In this document: positions 1 through 7,726 of the stretch, piece after piece
Layout: each line of letters starts with the position of its first letter
Position numbering within the stretch: position 1 is the stretch's first letter
From: an uncultured Clostridia bacterium
Lineage (GTDB): Bacteria; Bacillota; Clostridia; Peptostreptococcales; Anaerovoracaceae
Assembly: GCA_946402595.1 (NCBI GenBank)
Contig: CAMIWY010000019.1
Coordinates: 1-10,771, forward strand
Direction of reading: 5' to 3'
DNA: 10,771 nucleotides
Position numbers and translations under genes: made by a program
Notes under the pieces: generated by a model
The model's database searches: none
What the model saw: the letters and a program-made list of their open reading frames with translations, nothing else
Told to the model about the DNA's origin: nothing

Positions 1-399
1 GCGCAGTATCTCGTAGCCAACAGCTTCGATTTCGCTAAGTACAAGGGCTTCGTGGAAGACGTATCCTCGTACAGCGATATCAACGAGCTGTATATAGCAG
101 CAGATATCCTCGTCACGGATTATTCCAGCGTATTCTTCGATTATGCGAATCTGAAGAAGCCTGTGATCTTCTACATGTATGACCTGGAGCAGTATGCCAA
201 CGAGCTGAGAGGCTTCTACTTCTCGCTGGATGAGCTTCCGGGACCTATCGTCAGGGACGAGGACAATCTTGTGAAGGAGATCAGAGGCTGCGATAACTGG
301 CAGCCGGATGAAAAGTACGAAGCGTTCTGTGCAAAATATAATCCGAAAGACGACGGTCACGCATCAGAGAGAGTGCTGGCCAGAATAATAGAAAAGTAA
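1..399 (+). CDS. CDP-glycerol:poly(glycerophosphate) glycerophosphotransferase-like protein, C-terminal part (5' end outside window)
   Basis: The frame is open from base 1 to the TAA at 397-399, so this is the last 132 residues of a gene that starts left of the window; the first internal ATG (base 52) is not a credible start because the family motif context continues upstream. Visible residues 39-48 read TDYSSVFFDY, followed by KPVIFY at 53-58, RGFYF at 70-74 and DGHASERV at 118-125. This series is characteristic of the C-terminal GT-B domain of TagB/TagF-type enzymes, which move glycerol-phosphate (or ribitol-phosphate in TarL relatives) from a CDP-alditol donor onto a lipid-linked acceptor at the inner face of the membrane. 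Which alditol phosphate is used, and whether it primes or polymerises, cannot be told from this fragment. It lies 23 nt upstream of an ATP-grasp gene and looks like part of the same operon. The family call is secure; the substrate is inferred. Confidence 0.88.
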   Translation, partial: AQYLVANSFDFAKYKGFVEDVSSYSDINELYIAADILVTDYSSVFFDYANLKKPVIFYMYDLEQYANELRGFYFSLDELPGPIVRDEDNLVKEIRGCDNWQPDEKYEAFCAKYNPKDDGHASERVLARIIEK

Positions 400-422
400 G
401 ACATCAAGAAAAGAGGGCAGTA

Positions 423-1535
423 ATGGGCAAGAAGAAACTGGCTATCATAGGAGCCGCATTATTTCAGCACCCGCTTATTCTCAAGGCCAAGGACATGGGG
501 ATCGAGACCCATGTATTTGCCTGGGCAGCCGGAGATCCCGGCGAGAAGATGGCGGATGTGTTCTATCCTATAAGCATCAGGGAGAAAGAAGAGATCCTTG
601 AAGAATGCAGGAAAATCGGGATCGATGGCATCATAAGCATCGCATCCGATCTTGCCATGGAAACTGTAAATTATGTTGCTGAGAAGATGGGTCTCCCGGG
701 CAATACGATCGAAGCAACAAGCATCAGCACCAATAAGCATCTGATGCGCAAGGCCTTTGAGGCTAACGGAGATCCGAGCCCGAGAAGTATTCTTGTGGAT
801 TCTGCAACGGACATAGACTCGATCGATCTTGAGTTTCCGATGATAGTAAAGCCTACGGACAGAAGCGGCAGCAGAGGCGTCCATAAGGTGCAGGACAGAT
901 CCCAGCTCAGAAATGCCATTTTCCGCGCAAGAGAATACAGCTTTGAGAACAAGGCTGTTGTGGAAGAGTTCGTTGAGGGAGATGAATACAGCATCGAATA
1001 CATGTCCTATGAAGGAGAGCACTGGTTCCTTGCTGCAACACAGAAGATCACAACAGGAGCGCCGTTTTTCATTGAGACAGGGCACAGACAGCCTGCGCCG
1101 CTTTCAGATGAGATGCTGGAGAAGATAAAGAGTATATCTGAGCATGCCCTTGAAACACTTCAGCTGCGCAACGGTGCTGCACATATCGAGCTCAAGGTTG
1201 AAGGCGACAGGATCAGGATCATCGAGATCGGCGGAAGAATGGGAGGAGACTTCATTGGCAGCGACCTCGTTCCGCTTTCAACAGGCTATGACTTCGTAAA
1301 GGCGGTCATTCAGGCTGCGCTCGGCATAAAACCGGAAGAGCCGCAGATCGAAAAATACGAGTATGCCGGAGTCAACTTCATAATGACGGCTGACGATGTT
1401 GTCACTTATGAACAGTTCAAGAGAGAGCACCCGGGAACCATACTGAGGGAGCACATTGACAGCGACTTTTCAGATGCTGTTACAGACAGCTCGAACAGAC
1501 ACGGGTATTATATATTCAAATTTCCAGAGAGGTAG
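423..1535 (+). CDS. ATP-grasp ligase A (carboxylate-amine ligase-like), function unknown
   Basis: The protein has 370 residues. A pre-ATP-grasp Rossmann-like half occupies about 1-100 (start MGKKKLAIIGAALFQHP). The ATP-grasp fold follows at about 103-300, with the nucleotide-binding lysine in IVKP (K143), a glycine-rich loop SGSRGV (148-153), the adenine-side strand VVEEFVEGDE (179-188) and the metal-binding E268 with R272 in EIGGRMGG (268-275). The tail (315-370) resembles a shortened version of the C-terminal subdomain of L-amino-acid ligases. Such enzymes use ATP to make an acyl-phosphate from a carboxylate and couple it to an amine or other nucleophile in the cytoplasm. An AGAGGG ribosome site at 412-417 lies about five bases before the ATG and supports the start. 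The gene sits between the glycerophosphotransferase and a GT2, 4 nt from the latter. It is a divergent relative of two more ATP-grasp genes in this window. The substrates cannot be predicted. Confidence 0.9.
   Translation: MGKKKLAIIGAALFQHPLILKAKDMGIETHVFAWAAGDPGEKMADVFYPISIREKEEILEECRKIGIDGIISIASDLAMETVNYVAEKMGLPGNTIEATSISTNKHLMRKAFEANGDPSPRSILVDSATDIDSIDLEFPMIVKPTDRSGSRGVHKVQDRSQLRNAIFRAREYSFENKAVVEEFVEGDEYSIEYMSYEGEHWFLAATQKITTGAPFFIETGHRQPAPLSDEMLEKIKSISEHALETLQLRNGAAHIELKVEGDRIRIIEIGGRMGGDFIGSDLVPLSTGYDFVKAVIQAALGIKPEEPQIEKYEYAGVNFIMTADDVVTYEQFKREHPGTILREHIDSDFSDAVTDSSNRHGYYIFKFPER
1526..1532 (+). promoter_or_regulatory. Ribosome binding site that fixes the GT2 start
   Basis: AGAGAGG ends 7 nt before the ATG at 1540. 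The frame stays open upstream to an ATG at 1456, but that one lies inside the ATP-grasp A gene and would add 28 residues unlike the family. Starting at 1540 gives MLISFVIPCY, the normal beginning of a GT2 domain. Confidence 0.75.
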
Positions 1536-1539
1536 AAGC

Positions 1540-2487
1540 ATGCTTATTTCTTTCGTGATTCCTTGCTACAGATCAGAGAAATCACTTCCTAAAGTCGTCG
1601 AGACCATAGAGAATACTGTAAAGAACAGGCCCGGGTTCAGCTCGGAGATCATCCTGGTCAATGACTGTTCTCCTGATGACACATGGGGAACGATCCGTGC
1701 GCTTACCGAGAAATACGACAATGTTGTCGGGATCGACCTGGCCAAGAACAGCGGTCAGCAGTGTGCGATCCTGGCGGGACTCAGATACAGCAGGGGCGAG
1801 CTGGTTGCCGTCAGCGATGATGACGGGCAGACGCCTATCGAAACAGTATTTGAGTTCTATGACAAGATGCAGGAAGGCAACTATGATGTTGTCTGTGCAA
1901 GATACGTCTCGAGAGGAAAGAGAAGTCTCTTCAGAAGACTCGGATCCAAGGCAAATGATACTCTGGTAAAGATATGCCTCGAAAAACCGGACAATATCAA
2001 TACCTCTGTATACTTCCTTGCCAAGAGATTTGTTGTCGATGAGATGATCAGATATAACAACGCATATCCGCATATGGAAGGACTGCTTCTGAGAAGCACC
2101 CACAACATCGGCAACGTTGACCTGGTCCAGAGAGAAAGGGAGGAAGGATCATCCGGATACAACTTCAAAAAGCTGTTCGGCCTGTGGGTCGACGGGATGA
2201 CGACCTTCTCGATCAAACCGCTCAGACTGGCAACCTTACTGGGCAGCCTTCTCGCTTTGCTTGGATTTGTTATAGTCATAGTCCTGATAATCGAGAAGAT
2301 AGTCAGAAACGATATTGCCCTCGGATGGACATCCCTGATAGCAACGAATATCCTGATCGGCGGACTGATCCTGCTGGTGCTGGGAATGATAGGCGAGTAT
2401 ATCGGAAGGATATATCTCAGTCTCAATCAGGAGCCGCAGTACATAATACGTACTGTCATTGATAAGACAGAAGGACCTGCTAAATGA
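1540..2487 (+). CDS. GT2 polyprenyl-phosphate glycosyltransferase (GtrB/ArnC/DPM1-like)
   Basis: The protein has 315 residues, the usual length for this family. The catalytic GT-A domain covers about 1-220, beginning MLISFVIPCYRSE, with IILVNDCSPDDT (37-48) and the metal/nucleotide site SDDDGQTP (92-99, aspartates 93-95). The REREEGSSGYNFKKL stretch (198-212) and FSIKPLRLA (223-231) match the juxtamembrane region of bactoprenol glucosyltransferases and ArnC. Two membrane helices follow at about 231-255 and 263-286, then a short tail containing EPQYIIR. Family members load a sugar from a nucleotide donor onto undecaprenyl phosphate at the cytoplasmic face, for later transfer outside the cell by a GT-C enzyme; no GT-C gene is visible here. 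The stop overlaps the start of ATP-grasp B (ATGA), which implies translational coupling. The fold and class are secure; the sugar is unknown. Confidence 0.92.
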   Translation: MLISFVIPCYRSEKSLPKVVETIENTVKNRPGFSSEIILVNDCSPDDTWGTIRALTEKYDNVVGIDLAKNSGQQCAILAGLRYSRGELVAVSDDDGQTPIETVFEFYDKMQEGNYDVVCARYVSRGKRSLFRRLGSKANDTLVKICLEKPDNINTSVYFLAKRFVVDEMIRYNNAYPHMEGLLLRSTHNIGNVDLVQREREEGSSGYNFKKLFGLWVDGMTTFSIKPLRLATLLGSLLALLGFVIVIVLIIEKIVRNDIALGWTSLIATNILIGGLILLVLGMIGEYIGRIYLSLNQEPQYIIRTVIDKTEGPAK

Positions 2488-3713
2488 ATAAACTGATGAT
2501 CCTGGGAGCAGGCGAGTTCCAGCTCCCTTTAATTAACAGAGCGAAAGAACGCGGGCTGTATACAATTACAGTGTCGCCGGACGGGGATTATCCCGGACTG
2601 GCGGCTGCTGATAAGGTCTACTATCATGACGCGACAGACACGGACTTTATCATAGATACAGCAGGTAAAGAGCAGGTCAGCGGAATCGCGTCTGATCAGG
2701 GCGAGATATTCGTCCGGACAATAGCCGGCGCATGTGAGGCGCTGGGTCTTCCCGGCAACCCGTACAGTGTTGCAGAAATATATACGGACAAAGGTCTGAT
2801 GCGCCGCAGAGGCAGAGAGCTCGGGCTTCCGACGATTGAAAGCTATGAAGCTGCATCCTACGGCGAAGCAGAGCAGGCTTTCAGGGACATTGGAGCAACA
2901 TCCATAATAAAGCCGCTCGACGGATTCAGCAGCAGGGGCGTTTATAAGATCGAAAACCTCGATGACCTGAAAGAACATTACCCTAGAGCCGTGCAGGAAT
3001 CCCGCAGAGGGAGAGTCATCCTTGAGAGATTCGTGAACGGCAGAGTACTTGAAGTGGACTCAATAATCCTCAATGGAGAAGTGAGGCCTCTGATGACCGG
3101 AGAGATATGGGACTTCAGCGTGCCTGATGTTTTCTCTTCCAGACTCAGGCTTTATCCGATCACTGAAGAAAGAGACAGCCTGGATAAGCTGCTTGACTAT
3201 AACCGCAGGATCAACGAAGGATTCGGGGCAAAGCAGGGCATTACTCACAATGAATACATGCTTGACCGTGACACAGGAGAGATATATCTTATAGAGGCAG
3301 CTCTTCGCAGCGGCGGTGCCATGGTGGGGTCATATATAACACAGCTCCAGACAGGGCTTGATACTTCCGATTTCATTATCGATACCGCACTGGGAATCGC
3401 TGACAGTTTCCCTGAGTTTGACACTGAGAAATGTCATTGCGGAACGGTCGCATTCTACATCCCGATAGGGACCATAGAGTCGATCAGCGGCCTGGACGAA
3501 GTCGACGCCCTTGAATATGTGCACAAAACGACATTCAGCAAGCTCAGTGAGGGCTTTGTTTCCGACAGGATCGAGGACAAGGATCAGAGACAGCTGATGG
3601 TCGTCAGCGCTGACTCACGGGAAGAACTCATGGAGAGGATCGCTCACATACGCGATATGATCGATATCAGGGTCAGGACTCCGGAAGGGGTACGCGGCCC
3701 GATATGGGAATAA
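2484..3713 (+). CDS. ATP-grasp ligase B (L-amino-acid-ligase-like), function unknown
   Basis: The protein has 409 residues and is the longest of the three ATP-grasp enzymes here. The N-terminal Rossmann-like half (1-100) starts MNKLMILGAGEFQLPLI and carries DKVYYHDATD (43-52), very like ATP-grasp C. The ATP-grasp core shows IIKP (K143), the loop GFSSRGV (147-153), VILERFVNGR (178-187), HNEYML (255-260) and a metal-site strand YLIEAALRSGG (268-278, E271 and R275). The C-terminal part (320-409) contains FYIPIGTIESISG and a regular helical end, as in the C-terminal subdomain of L-amino-acid ligases. The expected activity is ATP-dependent carboxylate-nucleophile ligation in the cytoplasm. AAGGA at 2471-2475, 8 nt before the ATG, supports the start, and the gene overlaps the GT2 stop by 4 nt. 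The pairing suggests that the ligase acts on the sugar or lipid-linked product handled by that GT2, which is inference. Confidence 0.9.
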   Translation: MNKLMILGAGEFQLPLINRAKERGLYTITVSPDGDYPGLAAADKVYYHDATDTDFIIDTAGKEQVSGIASDQGEIFVRTIAGACEALGLPGNPYSVAEIYTDKGLMRRRGRELGLPTIESYEAASYGEAEQAFRDIGATSIIKPLDGFSSRGVYKIENLDDLKEHYPRAVQESRRGRVILERFVNGRVLEVDSIILNGEVRPLMTGEIWDFSVPDVFSSRLRLYPITEERDSLDKLLDYNRRINEGFGAKQGITHNEYMLDRDTGEIYLIEAALRSGGAMVGSYITQLQTGLDTSDFIIDTALGIADSFPEFDTEKCHCGTVAFYIPIGTIESISGLDEVDALEYVHKTTFSKLSEGFVSDRIEDKDQRQLMVVSADSREELMERIAHIRDMIDIRVRTPEGVRGPIWE

Positions 3714-3747
3714 AAGTGTGTGAAATCATATAAATAAAGGATAGCGG

Positions 3748-5196
3748 ATGCTGTTTTCCAGTAATGTTTTCATTTTCATATTTCTGCCGGGCGTTCTGTT
3801 TGTCTACTATGCTCTTCTGAGAAAGCATAGAAAGCTGCAGAACACATTTTTGTGTCTGGCAAGTCTGTTTTTCTACGCGTGGGGTGAACCTAAATTTGTT
3901 CTCGTCATGATGTTTTCCATATGCGTCAACTGGTTCTTCGGTCTGATGACCGGCCTGTCCAGGGAACGCGGGAGAAAGAATACGGCCAAAGCCTTCGTGG
4001 CTTTTGACGTACTGTTCAACCTGACCGTTATCTTTATTTTCAAATATCTGATGTTCGCGGTGACCAATCTGAACAGATTCGCGGGCACTTCACTGAAGGT
4101 CCCTGAGATCGCCCTGCCTATAGGCATTTCCTTCTTTACTTTCCAGGCGATGTCATATGTCATCGATGTATACAGAGGAAGGGGCGCATATCAGAAGAAT
4201 ATACTCAACGTCGGGCTGTATATATCTCTGTTCCCGCAGCTGATCGCAGGTCCTATCGTCAGATATGAGACTGTAGCGGATGAGATCATGAACAGGAAGG
4301 AGAATCTGGACGACTTCACTGCGGGATGCAAGAGATTTATCATCGGTCTGGCCAAGAAAGTCATTATTGCAAACAACGTCGCAATGGTCGCTGATCACGC
4401 ATTCGCGATGCTGAAGGGAGCTAATTTCTACGGGGAAAGCGGCCTGTCATTCAGCATGGCGTGGCTCGGCATCATAGCATATACTCTGCAGATATTCTTC
4501 GACTTCAGCGGGTATTCAGACATGGCTATAGGACTCGGCCGCATGTTCGGGTTCCACTTCCTCGAGAACTTCAACTATCCGTACATTTCACTGTCGGTAA
4601 CTGAATTCTGGAGACGCTGGCATATATCGCTGGGCACATGGTTCAGGGATTACCTGTATATCCCGCTTGGCGGCAACAGGACTAAGACTAAGGCCAGACA
4701 CCTTTTCAATATCTTCATGGTATGGTTCTGCACGGGCGTATGGCACGGAGCGAACTGGACCTTCATAGCGTGGGGTCTCCTGTACTTCTTCCTGCTGGTA
4801 TTCGAGAAATACAGCGGGTTCGATGTCAGGGATGAACACGGCAGACATCACGTCATCAAGCATATATATCTGCTGCTTGTAGTGATGTGCGGCTGGGTCA
4901 TATTCAGAGCAGACAATCTGGGAGAAGCTCTGGCATATCTGAGATGCATGTTCGTGCCTTCGGGACAGCTCGTAGACGGCTCGGCAATGTACTACGGACG
5001 TGAGTTCTGGATGTTCATGGCACTGGGAGCCTTATTCTCGATGCCGGTCATTCCGTGGATCAGCAGCAGACTCAAGGGCAGCCGCAACGTGATACTTGCT
5101 GCTGCAGAGATATTCATTGTGCTGGCATTGTTCCTTGTATCGGTTTCTTATCTGGTCAAGAGCAGCTACAATCCGTTCATTTACTTCAACTTCTAG
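3748..5196 (+). CDS. MBOAT family membrane O-acyltransferase (DltB/AlgI-like)
   Basis: The protein has 482 residues, typical for AlgI/DltB relatives, with many hydrophobic helices beginning at the N-terminus (MLFSSNVFIFIFLPG). Recognisable family blocks are LPIGISFFTFQAMSY (123-137), FPQLIAGPIVRY (162-173), FDFSGYSDMAIGLGRMFGF (251-269), EFWRRWHISLGTWFRDYLY (286-304), the catalytic WHG with H333 in VWHGANWTF (331-339) and the closing NPFIYFNF. These enzymes pass an acyl group across or along the membrane onto an extracytoplasmic glycan or teichoic acid hydroxyl, working with an AlgJ/AlgX/DltD-type partner. That partner is the next gene, 22 nt downstream. AAAGGA at 3736-3741 lies 6 nt before the ATG. 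A 34-nt A/T-rich gap separates it from ATP-grasp B, the widest gap in the operon. The acyl group may be acetyl, another short acyl or an aminoacyl; the sequence does not decide. Confidence 0.95.
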   Translation: MLFSSNVFIFIFLPGVLFVYYALLRKHRKLQNTFLCLASLFFYAWGEPKFVLVMMFSICVNWFFGLMTGLSRERGRKNTAKAFVAFDVLFNLTVIFIFKYLMFAVTNLNRFAGTSLKVPEIALPIGISFFTFQAMSYVIDVYRGRGAYQKNILNVGLYISLFPQLIAGPIVRYETVADEIMNRKENLDDFTAGCKRFIIGLAKKVIIANNVAMVADHAFAMLKGANFYGESGLSFSMAWLGIIAYTLQIFFDFSGYSDMAIGLGRMFGFHFLENFNYPYISLSVTEFWRRWHISLGTWFRDYLYIPLGGNRTKTKARHLFNIFMVWFCTGVWHGANWTFIAWGLLYFFLLVFEKYSGFDVRDEHGRHHVIKHIYLLLVVMCGWVIFRADNLGEALAYLRCMFVPSGQLVDGSAMYYGREFWMFMALGALFSMPVIPWISSRLKGSRNVILAAAEIFIVLALFLVSVSYLVKSSYNPFIYFNF

Positions 5197-5218
5197 AAAG
5201 CAGGTTATTCGCATTCAT

Positions 5219-6390
5219 ATGAAAAACCGTATAATCGCATTCATCTTCACAGGACTGATCTTCATAACAGGGTGCGCCACCGCGTACAAGTCTTTTGATG
5301 CGGTAATGGATATAGTGCGTAATGGTGAACTCAGTTCAAAGACTCCTAAGAAGATAGAGGGAGTGCTGCAGGAGGAGATGTACAAGAAGTACTGGTGGAT
5401 CGACATCCACGGCCTGACTCAGCGCATTCTGGACCGCAGCGTGGTCGATGAGGACGGCTCTGATGTATTCAGACTGACAGACGGATCGCTCACAGGCGGA
5501 TGCAGCTATAAGAGCGATGAGAAGATAGAGAAGTATATCAAAAACGTTAAGAAAGTAAGGGACAGGATATCCCCGGATACAGGACTTGTGTATGTCCAGC
5601 TGCCTTTCAAGGTGGACAGCAATGACCAGATGCCGCCGGGCATCAAGTCATACGCCAACGAGAACTGTGACAGGCTTCTGGCCGGGCTGGAAAAAGAAGG
5701 GGTAGAGACCCTGGACATCAGAAAGTGCATCCATGATGCTGATCTGGACTGGCCGTCACTTTTCTACACGACTGACCACCACTGGAGGCCGCAGACGGCA
5801 TGCATGGCAGCGGACTGGATAGCTCAGTACCTGGCTGAAGAACACGGATATGAGTATGACAGCAGTCTCTATGATCCTGATAACATGAAGACAGAAGTCT
5901 ATGAGGACCTGTTCCTCGGATCCCTCGGGAGAAGGACAGGCAGTCTGTACGCGGGCATAGACGATTTTGAGCTTGTTACACCGGACTATGAGACTTCGTT
6001 TGACTTCACATCATATCCCGGTGATACAGTCATCCACAGAGAAGGTGACTTCCGTGAAGCTCTGATAGATGACAGCAATCTTAAGAAGGACTATTACAAT
6101 ATAAATAACTACGCTGCGTATACAGGCGACAGCACGAAGTCGACCACTACGATCAATCACGATCCGATCAACCACAAGAAGATCCTTCTGGTGAGAGACT
6201 CGTATTCCTGTGCGATGCAGCCTTTCCTGTCTCTCTCACAGGAGCAGGTAACGACGCTGGACCTCAGATATTTTACCGATGAGACAGTGATCGATCACAT
6301 CAACAATAACGACTATGACATGGTGATAATCGCATATACACCGAGTGCATTCGACAGCACAAGATTCAGTTTTCACAAGATACCGGATTA
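5219..6390 (+). CDS. DHHW-family SGNH protein (AlgJ/DltD-like partner of the MBOAT), secreted or lipid-anchored
   Basis: The protein has 390 residues when started at the ATG at 5219 (coding bases end at 6390/6391 with TAA at 6389-6391). The frame is open further upstream into the MBOAT gene, but 5219 gives a clear signal peptide, MKNRIIAFIFTGLIFITGC. ITGC (16-19) fits a lipobox, so Cys19 may be lipid-modified; an uncleaved anchor is the alternative. The mature part has YVQLPFKVD (125-133), the name-giving TTDHHW (184-189) and RDSYS (326-330), placed where GDS-type SGNH enzymes have their nucleophile (Ser328). The DHHW histidines would complete the catalytic set. Family members act outside the membrane with an MBOAT protein to place an acyl group on a polymer. 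The Shine-Dalgarno match is weak (AGCAGG, about 14 nt upstream), so expression may depend on coupling to the MBOAT gene. Confidence 0.88.
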
Positions 6391-6403
6391 AGGGAGAAAA
6401 AGA

Positions 6404-7726
6404 ATGGCTTCAATGATCAAAAAAGAATTCAAGAATGTAATGACCCTGTACTATCTGATGAAGCTCGATAAGAAAGTACCTCAGGATCACAGCAGGATCA
6501 AGCGCCGCCAGGACAGACTGGTGTACAGGACAATGAAGAGGGCATATAACCATGTCCCTTATTACAGAGAGATTTTTGAGAAGAACGGTCTGAAGCCGGA
6601 GGACTTTAAGTGCACTGAAGACCTTGTCAAGTTCCCGGTCATGACAAGAAAGGACCTCCGCGAGTGGATGCAGAGCGAATTCGCTGCTCATCCTGACAAG
6701 GTAGATGACTGGGAGATCTTCAGCACCAGCGGATCTTCCGGAGTCCCTCTTAAATTCGCGCTGACGCACCGTGAAGCAGCATGCATGAACGCTAACTGGA
6801 TCAGAGTGCTGATGTTCGCGGGCTATAAGCCTTTCACAGGAAAGATGCTGTCCTTCCTGACGACACACTCCAAGGTCGACCCTAAAAAGGGAGACTCATG
6901 GGTACAGAAGCTCGGCATCATGAGAAGGAAGATCGTTCCTGAGCATCTTTATGTCGGAGAAGGAATGAAGGACCTGATCGAGCTCGTCAATGATTACAAG
7001 CCTGACTGCCTTTGCTTCCGTAAGAACGTGCTTGTAAGGATGGCACTCTACGCAAAGAGCCACAACATGAAGATCCATCAGCCGAAGGTCTACACGCCTG
7101 TCAGTGAGATGGTCGATGAGATGACAAGAAAGCTCCTTCTGGAGACATACGGTCCGGGCCTTATGGATGCTTACGGCTGCAATGAGACAGGAAGCTGTGC
7201 CGTAAGACTTCCGGGCAAGGATCTGTACTACATATATGCAGATACACATGTCCTCAACCTGATAGATGATGAGGGCAACCTTGCTGATGAGGGAAGAGTC
7301 ATCGGTACAACGCTGTACAAGAGAGACTTCCCGATCATCAATTATGAGATCGGAGATACTGCAACTTCTGAGACTATCGAAGGAGTAAGATACATAAAGA
7401 CGATCAAGGGCCGTACGAACGATATGGTAAAACATGCAGACGGTACAGAGACATCTGCTACAGAGCTCATGAAGATACCTAACGGCATCGTCGGCATCGC
7501 TCAGTTCAGATATGTCCAGACTGCTCTTGACGAGATACATATACTGCTTGTCAAGGATCCGGGCAGTAATGAAAACAGCAGGGAAGATATAGAGAAGTTC
7601 TACGAGAAGAAGGTGGAAGAGCTCTACGGCAGACCTGAGTACAGGCTTGTGTTCGAGTGGATGGATGAGATCCCGCCTGATGAGAACGGAAAGATGAGAT
7701 GCTTTATCTGTAATGTCGGCAAGTAA
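6404..7726 (+). CDS. PaaK/CapK-like adenylate-forming ligase (phenylacetate-CoA ligase family)
   Basis: The protein has 440 residues, the standard PaaK length. The N-terminal helix region contains YNHVPYYREIFEKNG (48-62), the usual family beginning. The phosphate-binding loop is STSGSSGVPLKF (107-118), followed by DAYGCNETG (255-263), YEIGDT (314-319) with the ribose-binding Asp318, the hinge GRTNDMV (336-342) and the C-terminal lysine in NGKMR (K430) that normally completes adenylation. PaaK relatives activate a carboxylic acid as acyl-AMP and pass it to CoA or another thiol in the cytoplasm; those in capsule loci (CapK) have unassigned substrates. All core residues look intact. AGGGAG at 6391-6396 lies 7 nt before the ATG. 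It follows the MBOAT/DHHW pair, which suggests that it supplies the acyl donor. No acyl-carrier gene is visible, so CoA is the more likely acceptor. That role is inference. Confidence 0.88.
   Translation: MASMIKKEFKNVMTLYYLMKLDKKVPQDHSRIKRRQDRLVYRTMKRAYNHVPYYREIFEKNGLKPEDFKCTEDLVKFPVMTRKDLREWMQSEFAAHPDKVDDWEIFSTSGSSGVPLKFALTHREAACMNANWIRVLMFAGYKPFTGKMLSFLTTHSKVDPKKGDSWVQKLGIMRRKIVPEHLYVGEGMKDLIELVNDYKPDCLCFRKNVLVRMALYAKSHNMKIHQPKVYTPVSEMVDEMTRKLLLETYGPGLMDAYGCNETGSCAVRLPGKDLYYIYADTHVLNLIDDEGNLADEGRVIGTTLYKRDFPIINYEIGDTATSETIEGVRYIKTIKGRTNDMVKHADGTETSATELMKIPNGIVGIAQFRYVQTALDEIHILLVKDPGSNENSREDIEKFYEKKVEELYGRPEYRLVFEWMDEIPPDENGKMRCFICNVGK

Noticed and set aside
459..1085. Open frame of 208 codons on the minus strand opposite ATP-grasp A
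   Set aside because: Shadow of the ATP-grasp gene; cysteine- and histidine-rich translation with no recognisable domain.
1456..1539. Upstream extension of the GT2 start
   Set aside because: It would overlap ATP-grasp A by 80 bp and add residues foreign to the family; the ATG at 1540 has a good ribosome site.
1881..2426. Open frame of 181 codons on the minus strand opposite the GT2 gene
   Set aside because: Shadow frame; its hydrophobic appearance reflects the complementary strand of the GT2 membrane helices.
3714..3747. Possible promoter in the A/T-rich 34-nt gap before the MBOAT gene
   Set aside because: TATAAA occurs at about 3729-3734, but no convincing -35 element lies at the right distance, and the short spacing fits read-through of one operon.
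5096..5218. Upstream extension of the DHHW gene
   Set aside because: It would lie inside the MBOAT gene and place 41 non-family residues before a clear signal peptide.
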